Shown piece by piece: positions 7,972 through 16,070 of a stretch of DNA of 32,502 nt (positions are counted from its first letter, which is position 1; the number at the start of each line of letters is the position of its first letter). The stretch covers positions 1 through 32,502 of the forward strand of contig JAJDCW010000127.1 in the NCBI GenBank assembly GCA_029260635.1, written 5' to 3'. The DNA is from Phycisphaeraceae bacterium (GTDB taxonomy: Bacteria > Planctomycetota > Phycisphaerae > Phycisphaerales > Phycisphaeraceae). The translations under genes and the position numbers were made by a program. The notes beneath the pieces were generated by a model. It did no database searches and was not told the DNA's origin. It was given only the letters and a program-made list of their open reading frames with translations.

Positions 7972-9279
7972 TCAGTTATTGCCTACCGACGTGATCAGGC
8001 TGTGATGCCGGTCGATGAAGCCGGTGAGTGCTTGCCTGGCCCGGTCGAGGTGTAAGTCGTTCATGGGTAGCGACAGGAACAGGTCGCCGCGGCTACAGAT
8101 CAGGACGCCGTCCAGCAGCAGTTCCATGTGAAGCAAGGCATTCAAGGCGTGGGCGTCGGCGCTTCGCACGACCATGCGCTCGAGCGGCTTGGGAGAGAAG
8201 TGGATCGCAAACATCGAGCCTAAGCCGTTGCAGACCATCGTGACCGATTTCTCTATAAACAGCGCATTGAGTGATTGGCGGTAGGCTTCGGTGTATTCAA
8301 AGAACTCATTGGCGCGTTGCGGCGTGAAGACTTTACCCATCGCGGCGATGCCGGCGGACATGGAGCAGACGTTGTTGTTGAACGTGCCGGCGTGCTTCCA
8401 GCTGCCTTCTTTCTTGGGGTTGAAGCAGGCCATCAGTTCCGCGCTGCCGCCGAACGCACCGGTCGGCATGCCGCCGGCGATGATCTTGCCCAGGGTGGTC
8501 AGATCGGGTTGGATGCCGATCCTGCCTTGGACGCCGGCGGGGCCGAGGCGGGCGGTTTTGACTTCGTCAAAGATGAGGACCGCGCCGATCTCGCGCGTGG
8601 TGTCACGGAGCATCTGCATGAAGGCGGACGAGCCGGGGATGCTGCCGCCGGCCCCGAGGATCGGTTCGACGATGACGGCGGCGAGATGATCACCGTGTTG
8701 CTTGATCAGATCAGCAGTGCCTTCGATGTCGTTGTATTCGGCGAGAACAAAGTCGTAGGGCGCGTTGAATCGGGACAGGCCTGTGGGGAACTTGAGGACG
8801 CCGCCGTGGTACGCGCCGTTGAAGACCAGGACCTTGTCTCGGCCGGTCGCAAGCCGAGCGGTGGTGATCGCCATCAGCCCCGCCTCGGTGCCCGAGTTGC
8901 AGAAACGCAGCTGATCGATGGAAGGGAAGCGTTCGCAGAGGAGGCGTGCCAGTTCGCGTTCGTAGTTTGTTGACCCGCCGATCGCGATGCCGTGGTCCAG
9001 ACCCTTGTGGATGGCGGATTTGATATCGGGGTCGGAGTGCCCGAACAACCCAGCGGAAAACTCGCCGACGAAGTCGGCGTACCGGTGGCCATCCAGATCG
9101 GTCAGTTCCGCTCCTTCACCACCAACCATGGTCAGGGGAAACGGCTCGTGGTAGAGGACGTTGCGTGTGTTGCCGCCGGGCATGTATTGCTCGGCCTGCT
9201 TGTCCGCCTCCCGGCTGTTGGGGTTGGCGGCGGCGTAGCGTTGCCGGGCGTCGTCGAGGGCCTGGTATAAAGCGTCCAT
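7972..9279 (-). CDS. Class III aminotransferase, beta-amino-acid type
   Basis: A 435-residue fold-type I PLP enzyme related to glutamate-1-semialdehyde aminomutase. The N-terminal motif YMPGGNTRNVLYHEPFPL and the following DGHRYADFVGEFSAGLFGHS resemble bacterial beta-phenylalanine aminotransferases more than HemL. NSGTEAGLMA, GAYHGG, LIFDEVKTARLGP and TLGKIIAGGMPTGAFGG (PLP lysine about K265) complete the fold. The expected reaction is transamination of a beta-amino acid to a 3-oxo acid. The start is set at MDALYQ (9279); the longer track ORF would run into the thiolase gene. The gap to the thiolase stop is 7 bases, so the two are in one operon. The genes upstream (3-oxoacid CoA-transferase and thiolase) would consume exactly such a 3-oxo product. 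A HemL role is unlikely but not excluded by sequence alone. Confidence 0.8.
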   Translation of the reverse strand: MDALYQALDDARQRYAAANPNSREADKQAEQYMPGGNTRNVLYHEPFPLTMVGGEGAELTDLDGHRYADFVGEFSAGLFGHSDPDIKSAIHKGLDHGIAIGGSTNYERELARLLCERFPSIDQLRFCNSGTEAGLMAITTARLATGRDKVLVFNGAYHGGVLKFPTGLSRFNAPYDFVLAEYNDIEGTADLIKQHGDHLAAVIVEPILGAGGSIPGSSAFMQMLRDTTREIGAVLIFDEVKTARLGPAGVQGRIGIQPDLTTLGKIIAGGMPTGAFGGSAELMACFNPKKEGSWKHAGTFNNNVCSMSAGIAAMGKVFTPQRANEFFEYTEAYRQSLNALFIEKSVTMVCNGLGSMFAIHFSPKPLERMVVRSADAHALNALLHMELLLDGVLICSRGDLFLSLPMNDLHLDRARQALTGFIDRHHSLITSVGNN

Positions 9280-9286
9280 GGCGGTG

Positions 9287-10489
9287 CTACTCGACTTTCT
9301 CGATAGCCATCGCGATCCCCTGGCCGACGCCGATACACATGGTGCACAGCGCACGCTTGCCCTCGCCTCGGCGCAGCTGGTCCATCGCGGTGATGGCCAA
9401 ACGTGCCCCACTCATCCCAAGCGGGTGGCCCAACGCGATCGCGCCGCCACGTTTATTCATGCGGGGGTCGTCGTCCGGCAACCCCAACTCGCGGGTGCAC
9501 GTCAACGCCTGCACCGCGAAGGCTTCGTTTAGCTCAATGATGTCGAAGTCGTCGAGCGTCATATTGAGCCGGGCAAGCAGCTTGTTCGTGGCCGGCACGG
9601 GGCCGATGCCCATGACGCGCGGGGGCACGCCTGCGACGGCCATGCCGACGACGCGTGCGACAGGTGTCAGGCCGTGGCGTTTTGCGCCGGCCTCGGAAGC
9701 GATCAGCAGCGCGGCGGCACCGTCGTTGATGCCCGAAGCGTTGCCGGCGGTCACGGTCCCGCCGGGGATCAGCGGCTTGAGTGTGGCGAGTTTTTCCAGC
9801 ACAGTTTCGCGCGGCTGCTCGTCCTTATCGACGATGATCGGATCTTTCTTCCGCTGCGGCACGGTAACAGGACAGATCTCACCGGCGAGTCGGCCGTCGG
9901 CCTGAGCGGCGGCGGCTTTGGACTGACTCCAGAACGCGAATTGGTCCTGGTCCTCACGGCTGACGTTGAATTCTTCATAAAGGTTCTCCGCCGTCTCGGT
10001 CATCGTCTCGGTGCCGTACTGATCATCCAGCTTGGGGTTCTTGAACCGCCAGCCCATGGTCGTGTCTTCCAGGACCTGCTGCCGGCCGAAGGCGTGCTCG
10101 GGCTTGCCCATGACGAAAGGTGCACGCGACATACTCTCAACACCGCCTGCGATCATCAGGTTGCCCTCGCCGATGCGTATCGCAGCGGCGCAGTTGCCGA
10201 TCGCGTTAAGCCCTGAGGCGCAGAGCCGGTTGACCGTGCTGGCGGGGACTTCCGGGGGCAGGCCCGCCAGCAGGCTGCTCATGCGCGCGACGTTGCGGTT
10301 GTCTTCGCCCGCCTGATTTGCGCAGCCCAGCACGACGTCGTCCAATTCCGCCCAGTCTAGCTTGGGATAACGATCCATCAGCGCGCGGATCGGGATGGCC
10401 GCCAAGTCGTCCGCGCGGACGGACGAGAGGCTGCCGCCGTATCGTCCGACGGGTGTTCGCAGGCCGTCACATATATAGACTTCGGTCAT
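9287..10489 (-). CDS. pcaF: Thiolase, 3-oxoadipyl-CoA thiolase type
   Basis: Cleaves a 3-oxoacyl-CoA with CoA to acetyl-CoA and a shortened acyl-CoA. The 400-residue protein has the nucleophile Cys90 in NRLCASGLNAIG, GGVESMSRAPFVMGK, GNASGINDGAAAL, NEAFA, GHPLGMSGAR and the C-terminal CTMCIGVGQGIAM. From memory, segments such as CDGLRTPVGRYGG, VRADDLAAIP and LGCANQAGEDNRNVARM match PcaF/PaaJ (3-oxoadipyl-CoA thiolase) more closely than ordinary acetyl-CoA acetyltransferases. I start at MTEVYICDG (10489), which gives the usual family length; the track's start at 10510 adds seven residues. It sits between the CoA-transferase genes and the aminotransferase in one operon. Substrate (3-oxoadipyl-CoA) is inferred from similarity and the PcaIJ-like neighbours. 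Confidence 0.85.
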   Translation of the reverse strand: MTEVYICDGLRTPVGRYGGSLSSVRADDLAAIPIRALMDRYPKLDWAELDDVVLGCANQAGEDNRNVARMSSLLAGLPPEVPASTVNRLCASGLNAIGNCAAAIRIGEGNLMIAGGVESMSRAPFVMGKPEHAFGRQQVLEDTTMGWRFKNPKLDDQYGTETMTETAENLYEEFNVSREDQDQFAFWSQSKAAAAQADGRLAGEICPVTVPQRKKDPIIVDKDEQPRETVLEKLATLKPLIPGGTVTAGNASGINDGAAALLIASEAGAKRHGLTPVARVVGMAVAGVPPRVMGIGPVPATNKLLARLNMTLDDFDIIELNEAFAVQALTCTRELGLPDDDPRMNKRGGAIALGHPLGMSGARLAITAMDQLRRGEGKRALCTMCIGVGQGIAMAIEKVE

Positions 10490-10519
10490 GGGTAGTATCT
10501 CTTGATTCATTCGGCTCGA

Positions 10520-11185
10520 TCATGCACCGTCGGTTGGGGGAATGTCCGGGGGCAGGACCTGGGCACCGGTCTTGTTCTTTACATCGTCAAACGACACGCC
10601 GGGCGCTAACTCGATTAATCGAAAACCTTCCGGGGTGATGTCGATCACCGCCAGGTCGGTGTAGACCCGCGACACGACACCAACCCCGGTCAAGGGGTAG
10701 GTGCAGCGTTCCACCAGTTTAGGTTCGCCGGTCTTGGTGATGTGCTGCGTGACAACGAAGATCTGCTTGACGCCCTGGACCAGGTCCATCGCGCCGCCCA
10801 CAGCGGGGATGGCTCCGGGCTCACCGGTGGACCAGTTGGCGATATCGCCGTTGGCCGCGACCTGCATGGTGCCCAGCACGCAGACGTCCAGGTGGCCGCC
10901 GCGGATCATGCTGAAGCTGTCGGCGTGGTGGAAGTAGGCCGCACCCGGCACGGCGGTGACGTATTTCTTCCCCGCATTCATCAGGTCCAGGTCACGCTCG
11001 TTTTCACTTGGTGGCGGGCCCATACCCAGCAGGCCGTTCTCCGTGTGATAGATAAACTCACGCCCCTCGGGGACGAATTTCGCGACCAGCTCGGGGATGC
11101 CGATCCCGAGGTTGACGTACGAGCCGTTGGGGATGTCCTGCGCGGTGCGGGCCGCGATCTGTTCTCTTGTCCATCCGGTGGTCAT
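10520..11185 (-). CDS. pcaJ: 3-oxoacid CoA-transferase subunit B (PcaJ type)
   Basis: The beta subunit of a family I CoA-transferase that moves CoA from succinyl-CoA to a 3-oxo acid. The 221-residue protein contains YVNLGIGIPELVA, the catalytic-glutamate motif HTENGLLGMGP (Glu49), HHADSFSMIRGGHLD, ANWSTGE, AVGGAMDL and TPEGFRLIE. These fit PcaJ (3-oxoadipate) and related ScoB/AtoA proteins. The ATG at 11185 overlaps the stop of the A subunit gene (ATGA, four bases), the usual arrangement for the two subunits. The longer track start (11350) would lie inside the A gene and is rejected. Confidence 0.88.
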   Translation of the reverse strand: MTTGWTREQIAARTAQDIPNGSYVNLGIGIPELVAKFVPEGREFIYHTENGLLGMGPPPSENERDLDLMNAGKKYVTAVPGAAYFHHADSFSMIRGGHLDVCVLGTMQVAANGDIANWSTGEPGAIPAVGGAMDLVQGVKQIFVVTQHITKTGEPKLVERCTYPLTGVGVVSRVYTDLAVIDITPEGFRLIELAPGVSFDDVKNKTGAQVLPPDIPPTDGA

Positions 11186-11892
11186 GGGTAACACCGCCCT
11201 TCCGCGATCAGGGTGTCTTCGTGTACCGGTTCGGGGACGTGGATAACACGGTTGACAAAGATACCTGGGGTGACGACGTGTTCGGGGTCGATGCCACCGC
11301 GATCGACCAGCCGACCTACCTGCACGATCGTGGTGGTGGCGGCCATGCACATCAGCGGGCTGAAATTACGGGCCGTCTTGTTGTAGGTCAGGTTGCCTAA
11401 CGGGTCGGCGGTGTCGCACTTGACCAGAGCGTATTCAGCCTTGAGCCAGCGTTCTAAGACGAACGTGCGCCCATCGAATTCACGTTGCTCCTTGCCCTCC
11501 GCCAAGACGGTTCCGACGGTGGTCGGGGTGTAGAACGCGGGGATGCCGGCCCCGGCGGCGCGGATGCGTTCGGCGAGCGTGCCCTGGGGGACCAGGTCTA
11601 ATTCGATCTTACCTGCCTTGTAATACTCCGGGAAGACTTTGGACTGGCTGGAACGCGGGAACGAGCAGATCATCTTGCGGACCTGCCCGTTGCCGATGAG
11701 CGCAGCCAGGCCGACTTCGCCGTTGCCCGTGTTGTTGTTAATGACGGTCAGGTTTTTCGCACCGTGGTCAATCAGCGCATGGATCAACTCGATCGGGCTG
11801 CCCGACGCGCCGAAACCGCCGAGCATCACCGTCGCACCGTCCGGGATGTCTGCCACCGCCTGCGCAACGGATGGGCACACCTTATTAATCAC
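11182..11892 (-). CDS. pcaI: 3-oxoacid CoA-transferase subunit A (PcaI type)
   Basis: The alpha subunit, 236 residues, begins MINKVCPSVAQAVADIPDGATVMLGGFGASGSP and carries the glycine-rich CoA-binding loop GGFG, NNTGNGEVGLAAL, CSFPRSS, VPQGTLAERIRAAGAGIPAF, LAEGKE and TPGIFVNRVIHV. The MINK start and the last motif are typical of PcaI-like proteins. It overlaps the B subunit by four bases and follows the RpiR gene by only 21 bases, so regulator and enzymes appear co-transcribed. Substrate is inferred: the pair could also act on acetoacetate or another 3-oxo acid. Confidence 0.88.
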   Translation of the reverse strand: MINKVCPSVAQAVADIPDGATVMLGGFGASGSPIELIHALIDHGAKNLTVINNNTGNGEVGLAALIGNGQVRKMICSFPRSSQSKVFPEYYKAGKIELDLVPQGTLAERIRAAGAGIPAFYTPTTVGTVLAEGKEQREFDGRTFVLERWLKAEYALVKCDTADPLGNLTYNKTARNFSPLMCMAATTTIVQVGRLVDRGGIDPEHVVTPGIFVNRVIHVPEPVHEDTLIAEGRCYP

Positions 11893-11913
11893 CTGCGGTC
11901 ACTCCGTTGGCTG

Positions 11914-12750
11914 TTATTGAAAAAACGTCTCGGTCGATTCCCATAATGACTCTATTCGGTCGATCCGCTCGGTGGCCTTGTCTTTAAGCTCACGCGCGAT
12001 CTTCGAGACCAACAGCTCGGCGATCGCCACCACGGGGACGGAGCTGTCGAACGGGCCGACGGCGGGCACGGCGATCTCGCACCAGGCATCGGCAAGCTCG
12101 ACGAGCGGCGACAAAGGGCCGTCGGTTATGGCGACGACATCGACGCCGGCCTCAGACAGCAGGCGGGTCGCATTCACAACGAAACGGCGGTAGCGGTAGA
12201 AATCGAAGACAACGGCGGTATCGTCTGGCCCGGCGTTGCTCAGTTCATTACCGATGGAGCGGTCGTCCAGCAGGTGGACATCGGGGCGGATCATCGACAA
12301 CCCGCTGTGGAAGGCGATAGCACCAGCACGCGAGGTCTCGCCGGAAAGGACCCAGACGTGGTTGGCCTCCACGACCGGATTCACCAGCCGGTTAATGTCC
12401 TGCCCCTGAACGACCTCGAAGACGGAATCGATGGCTTTATTGATGGCCTGACGGGCCGACGTATCTGTTTTTTCACCTCCCCGGATGCGCTCGCTCGGCC
12501 GGACGAGTTGGCGGGAAACCTCAGTTTGTACCTGGCTTTGCAGCTCGGTGTAGCCTTGAAAACCCAGCTTGTGGGCGAACCTCACGACAGAGGGCCGGCT
12601 GGTCCCGACGCGGTCGGCCAAGTCGGAAACCGTCCCGAACGCCAGCAACGTAGGCTCGGCCAGGACGGCTTCGGCGATCCGTCGGTCGGTTGGCGTCAGC
12701 TCGGCACCGGCGGAGGCCACTAACTCAGTCAGTGTGGAGGGCGATTTCAT
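11914..12750 (-). CDS. RpiR/MurR-family transcriptional regulator
   Basis: A 278-residue regulator with an N-terminal helix-turn-helix (ADRVGTSRPSVVRFAHKLGFQGY, about residues 45-68), a linker, and a SIS (sugar isomerase) domain from about 105 on (VWVLSGETSRAGAIAFHSG, DDTAVVFDFYRYRRFV, VVAITDGPLSPL). SIS domains of this family usually bind a phosphorylated sugar, though members also control amino-acid and other catabolic genes. It is the first gene of the aminotransferase operon. Its promoter is overlapped by two copies of an operator-like sequence (12754-12799), which fits autorepression. No Shine-Dalgarno precedes the ATG at 12750, consistent with a very short leader. Confidence 0.85.
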   Translation of the reverse strand: MKSPSTLTELVASAGAELTPTDRRIAEAVLAEPTLLAFGTVSDLADRVGTSRPSVVRFAHKLGFQGYTELQSQVQTEVSRQLVRPSERIRGGEKTDTSARQAINKAIDSVFEVVQGQDINRLVNPVVEANHVWVLSGETSRAGAIAFHSGLSMIRPDVHLLDDRSIGNELSNAGPDDTAVVFDFYRYRRFVVNATRLLSEAGVDVVAITDGPLSPLVELADAWCEIAVPAVGPFDSSVPVVAIAELLVSKIARELKDKATERIDRIESLWESTETFFQ

Positions 12751-12753
12751 GGC

Positions 12754-12769
12754 TGTACAGTATGTTACA
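12754..12769. promoter_or_regulatory. Operator-like site 1 (over the -10 of the rpiR operon)
   Basis: TGTACAGTATGTTACA is 14/16 identical to site 2 thirty bases away and has an imperfect inverted-repeat form (TGTA...TACA ends). It covers the minus-strand -10 TAACAT of the regulator promoter. Binding by the adjacent RpiR regulator is inferred. Confidence 0.6.
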
Positions 12770-12790
12770 CTATTGATTTGTATTGTTCAA
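12762..12790 (-). promoter_or_regulatory. Promoter of the rpiR-pcaI-pcaJ-thiolase-aminotransferase operon
   Basis: On the minus strand TTGAAC (12790-12785) and TAACAT (12767-12762) are separated by exactly 17 bases, a good sigma-70-type pair. Transcription would start only a few bases before the regulator ATG at 12750, giving a leaderless or almost leaderless mRNA. Confidence 0.5.
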
Positions 12791-12799
12791 TATGTTACA
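12784..12799. promoter_or_regulatory. Operator-like site 2 (over the -35 of the rpiR operon)
   Basis: TGTTCAATATGTTACA matches site 1 at 14 of 16 positions in the same orientation. The 30-base period puts both sites on about the same face of the helix. It covers the -35 of the minus-strand promoter and lies 56 bases upstream of the divergent aminomutase gene, so both directions could be controlled. Confidence 0.6.
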
Positions 12800-12854
12800 G
12801 TCTTATTTGTATGGGAAGTTATGTCGAAATAATCAGGTAGAAACGAGGTGCGAC

Positions 12855-14321
12855 ATGGTCAGCTCAGACGGTTACGAAATGACGGCTCGCCAGCGGGCTT
12901 TTCTGGACTCCATCGAGAACGCCCGATACGAACGGGAGATCATCAACGGCCTGAAGCCGTTCTTCAGCAATCACGTCCCGGATGATATGAAGGGCTTCTA
13001 CTCCGCGCAGGAACTTGAAGTCCTCAAGTCCCTCAGCGGCACCGACCGAGACGTCGAAGCCCGCATGCCCGTGAAGGTGACACGGCATTACTTCGACCTG
13101 GCACGGCAGAGCGCATCGCTACAGACTCTGGTTAAAGCCAACCCCGACGAGACGCTGAACCTGGTGGGGTCGGAAGACCCCGGCCATCAGATGGACTTCT
13201 CGCCGGTCGAGGGGCTGCTCCATAAGTACGAGATGGGGCTGCTGTACACCATCTCCACATGCTCATCACACTGCCGGTTCTGCTACCGCGAGGAATTGAT
13301 CGCACGCAAAGATATCGAGCGTCAGGACGGGACGGTTGCCAAGAAGGGTCTGGCCAAGATCAAGGACGTGGTCGCCTACATCAAGTCACACAACAAGAAG
13401 GTAGAAGACAACGGCGGGCTACATCCGACGACCGGGCGGGAGAAACTGCGCGAGATCCTGATGTCCGGCGGCGACGCGATGATGCTCTCCAATAAGAACA
13501 TCGGCGAGTGGCTTTCGTCGCTGGCCGAGGCGGGCGTCGAGGCGATCCGTATGGGCACCAAGGAGATGGCCTTCTACCCCAAGCGGTTTGATGCGACCTT
13601 CCTGTCGATGCTCGACAACTTCCACAAGACCTACCCCGACGTCAGCCTTCGGCTGATGGTCCACTTCAACCACCCCGACGAGTTCCTCCAGAAAGCTCCG
13701 GATGGCGAATACCTGACCAACCCCAACGGCTCGCTGATGTGGCACGAAGACACGCAACGGGCGATGGAGGGCGTCGTTCAGCGTGGCTGGATGCATGTCG
13801 AGAATCAGGCACCGATCATCAAGGGCATCAACGACAACGCCGAGGCACTCCGCATCCTCCAGCGGTCGCTGTACCACAAGGGCATCAACAACCACTACTA
13901 CTTCTGCGGCCGGGATATCGTCGCCTATAAGGCTTTTAACGTGCCGATCGAGACGGCTTGGAACCTGCTGAACGAGTCACAGAAGGGTTTGTCCGGCGTT
14001 GAGGCCCATGCCCGGCTGTCCATCACCCACTACAAGGGCAAGACGGAGGTTGCGGCGGTCACCAGCAAGCCGATCCCCGGCGTGAAGCACGCGGAGAACG
14101 GCGTGCTGATCTTCAAGAACCTGCGCAACGCATTGGACGCCCCGGACCGCGGCAAGACCTGCATCGTGGGACGCAACCCCGAGGCGATCTGGTTCAACGA
14201 CTACGAGGACCGGATCATCTGCGACGAGGTCGGTCTGTTCGACTACAAGCGGGTCGACAACAAACTCCTTAAATGCGACGGGCACTCCCTGAACGTTGTG
14301 CAGCCTACGGGATGCCCTTAA
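12855..14321 (+). CDS. KamA-family radical-SAM aminomutase (substrate unknown)
   Basis: A 488-residue radical SAM protein. The cluster motif CSSHCRFC (Cys136, Cys140, Cys143, CxxxCxxC) follows YTISTCSS, and LMSGGDAMML, RMGTKE and VHFNHPDEF fit the lysine 2,3-aminomutase (KamA/EpmB) barrel. These enzymes use SAM and PLP to move an amino group from C2 to C3. The region ITHYKGKTEVAAV probably holds the PLP lysine. As I recall them, lysine 2,3-aminomutases have a loop VVDAPGGGGK whose Asp recognises lysine; here the sequence goes straight from KGLSGVEAHARLSI to the PLP segment, so the loop appears absent and lysine is an unlikely substrate. The start at 12855 has GAGG six bases upstream; the track start at 12783 lies in the operator region. 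Divergent from the beta-aminotransferase operon. Confidence 0.82.
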   Translation: MVSSDGYEMTARQRAFLDSIENARYEREIINGLKPFFSNHVPDDMKGFYSAQELEVLKSLSGTDRDVEARMPVKVTRHYFDLARQSASLQTLVKANPDETLNLVGSEDPGHQMDFSPVEGLLHKYEMGLLYTISTCSSHCRFCYREELIARKDIERQDGTVAKKGLAKIKDVVAYIKSHNKKVEDNGGLHPTTGREKLREILMSGGDAMMLSNKNIGEWLSSLAEAGVEAIRMGTKEMAFYPKRFDATFLSMLDNFHKTYPDVSLRLMVHFNHPDEFLQKAPDGEYLTNPNGSLMWHEDTQRAMEGVVQRGWMHVENQAPIIKGINDNAEALRILQRSLYHKGINNHYYFCGRDIVAYKAFNVPIETAWNLLNESQKGLSGVEAHARLSITHYKGKTEVAAVTSKPIPGVKHAENGVLIFKNLRNALDAPDRGKTCIVGRNPEAIWFNDYEDRIICDEVGLFDYKRVDNKLLKCDGHSLNVVQPTGCP

Positions 14322-14374
14322 GCTGACGCCGTCGGCCTAACACAGTCGCCTCAATCATAACCGGAGACCGGATC

Positions 14375-16060
14375 ATGCGTGTCCGCTTTGGCGTCCTGGC
14401 TGTTTTGTCATTTCTGTTGATAGCCCCCCCCTGCTCGGTTGCGGAAAGCACCCGATCCGATCGGATGGTCGGGTTTCATATCGATATGAACATGGCCCAG
14501 TACCGGGCGGACTACCTCAAGCGTTGGCTGACGGAGTTGGCGGGCCGGGGCTTCAACACGATCATCTGGGAACTGGAGGATGGCGTTGAATGGCAGACCG
14601 TCCCGGAGGCGCGTCAGCCCGACGCGTTGACCAAGGCACAGTTCCGGGACGTTCTGGACCATGCACGAGAACTTGGGCTTGAAAACATCCCACTATTGCA
14701 GACGCTGGGACACGCTGAGTATGTCCTGGTCCATGAGCGTTACGCGCATCTTAAGGCCAACCCCGAGGACATCCGGCAGTACGACCCGCTTCACCCGGAG
14801 GTGCTGCCGCTGCTAAAGGCGTGGATCGAAGAGTATCTGGACCTGTTCGGCGAGGTCCGTTATTTCCACATCGGCGCGGATGAGGCCCGGCAGCTTGAGT
14901 TCGTCGCGCAAAGTGACCGAAACGTTGAGGGGCTGAGTGTTTCGCAGATATTCATGCGGCATGTCAATGCGGTGTCACAGCCACTGCTAAACAGGGGGAT
15001 CACGCCGATCATCTGGGCCGACATGGTGCTGCACCACCACGAGGCGATCGATGAGTTGTCGCGAGACATCATGCTCTTCGACTGGATGTACGACATCTGG
15101 CGGGGCAATGGGAAGGTGTATCTCTGGGGCGAAAACCGTGGGCTGCGGACGAAGGCGGAACTGACGCCGGGGAACCTGGAACTCTTTGGCAAGTACTTTT
15201 TCCCCGAGGGTGACGGCCCGGATATACAGCCCGAGACTTTCTACTCGGCAGACTTCATGGCCGACAAGGGCTTCGCAGTGGTGACATGTCCGGCTTCCAG
15301 CAGTTACGGCGACAACGTCTTTACGCCCCGACACGAAAGGCACCTGCGTAACACCTGGGACTCGACCGAAAAAGGACTGACGGGGTCGCGCTTAAGAGGC
15401 GCGGTGCTGACCAGTTGGTCCGTCCACCTGCACCCGTGGGAATTGCAGCACGCGCATATCGCAGCAACGGGCTACTTGTCAACGCATCACGGCTCCACGA
15501 TGGATGAATTCCGTTCCTGGTATGTGAATGATACTTTTGGACTTGCTGACGCACGGTTCTGGGAGGCGGCCGAGCTTCTGTCTGAACCGTGCCTTTTCAC
15601 TTACACAAGCTCGCTGGGTTATGGCAAGGCCTGCCTGCCCGTTCCGAAGGACCATGTCGCCGTCACCATCCAAAAGATAAAAGACGAGGGTCGACTCGAT
15701 GCCGAGATTGTGAAGGCCCGACAGCGAATCAATGATTACAACCGTGGCCTGACCTTGTTCAGAGCATTAAGTAAAGAAGTCTCCCGTAATCAAGAACTCA
15801 TAACGACCTGGGAACTGGCTGCAAGCATGTTGATAAACCGTGCCCGCGCGACAGAACTGGTCTTACTTAGTATGCAAAATGACGACAAAGATGCTACGAA
15901 CACCGAAACTGCGGCGGATATCCTCGCCGAGATGCGTACGCTGCGTGATGATTACCAGGCTCTTTACACGCCGATGATCCGTCCCGCGCGTCGTGCACAG
16001 ATGATCGGTTACATGTTCGATGGCATCGAAACAGAGTTGGCCCGCCTCGCCGATCAGTAG
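14375..16060 (+). CDS. Secreted GH20-type glycoside hydrolase
   Basis: A 561-residue protein with a signal peptide (MRVRFGVLAVLSFLLIAPPCSVA, cut before ES). It contains a GH20-like (beta-N-acetylhexosaminidase family) TIM barrel: FHIDMNMAQYRADYLKRWL, RGFNTIIWELEDG, LLQTLGHAEYVL, and the hallmark Asp-Glu catalytic pair FHIGADEA (Asp169-Glu170). Later IIWADMVLHHH and SWSVHLHPWELQ fit the barrel. The last ~180 residues are helical and do not match a carbohydrate-binding domain I know. The usual N-terminal GH20b domain is absent. The ATG at 14375 has GGAG eight bases upstream. It follows the aminomutase by 53 bases, possibly co-transcribed; a functional link is not evident. Substrate is unproven. 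Confidence 0.75.
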   Translation: MRVRFGVLAVLSFLLIAPPCSVAESTRSDRMVGFHIDMNMAQYRADYLKRWLTELAGRGFNTIIWELEDGVEWQTVPEARQPDALTKAQFRDVLDHARELGLENIPLLQTLGHAEYVLVHERYAHLKANPEDIRQYDPLHPEVLPLLKAWIEEYLDLFGEVRYFHIGADEARQLEFVAQSDRNVEGLSVSQIFMRHVNAVSQPLLNRGITPIIWADMVLHHHEAIDELSRDIMLFDWMYDIWRGNGKVYLWGENRGLRTKAELTPGNLELFGKYFFPEGDGPDIQPETFYSADFMADKGFAVVTCPASSSYGDNVFTPRHERHLRNTWDSTEKGLTGSRLRGAVLTSWSVHLHPWELQHAHIAATGYLSTHHGSTMDEFRSWYVNDTFGLADARFWEAAELLSEPCLFTYTSSLGYGKACLPVPKDHVAVTIQKIKDEGRLDAEIVKARQRINDYNRGLTLFRALSKEVSRNQELITTWELAASMLINRARATELVLLSMQNDDKDATNTETAADILAEMRTLRDDYQALYTPMIRPARRAQMIGYMFDGIETELARLADQ

Positions 16061-16070
16061 CGTGCGGTGC

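Noticed and set aside
7972-9279. HemL (glutamate-1-semialdehyde aminomutase for tetrapyrroles)
   Set aside because: The N-terminal PGGNTR...PFPL pattern and the operon context favour a beta-amino-acid aminotransferase; HemL usually has a different substrate-gating region.
12855-14321. EpmB (EF-P lysine modification aminomutase)
   Set aside because: The protein is about 150 residues longer than EpmB and no epmA or efp gene is adjacent.
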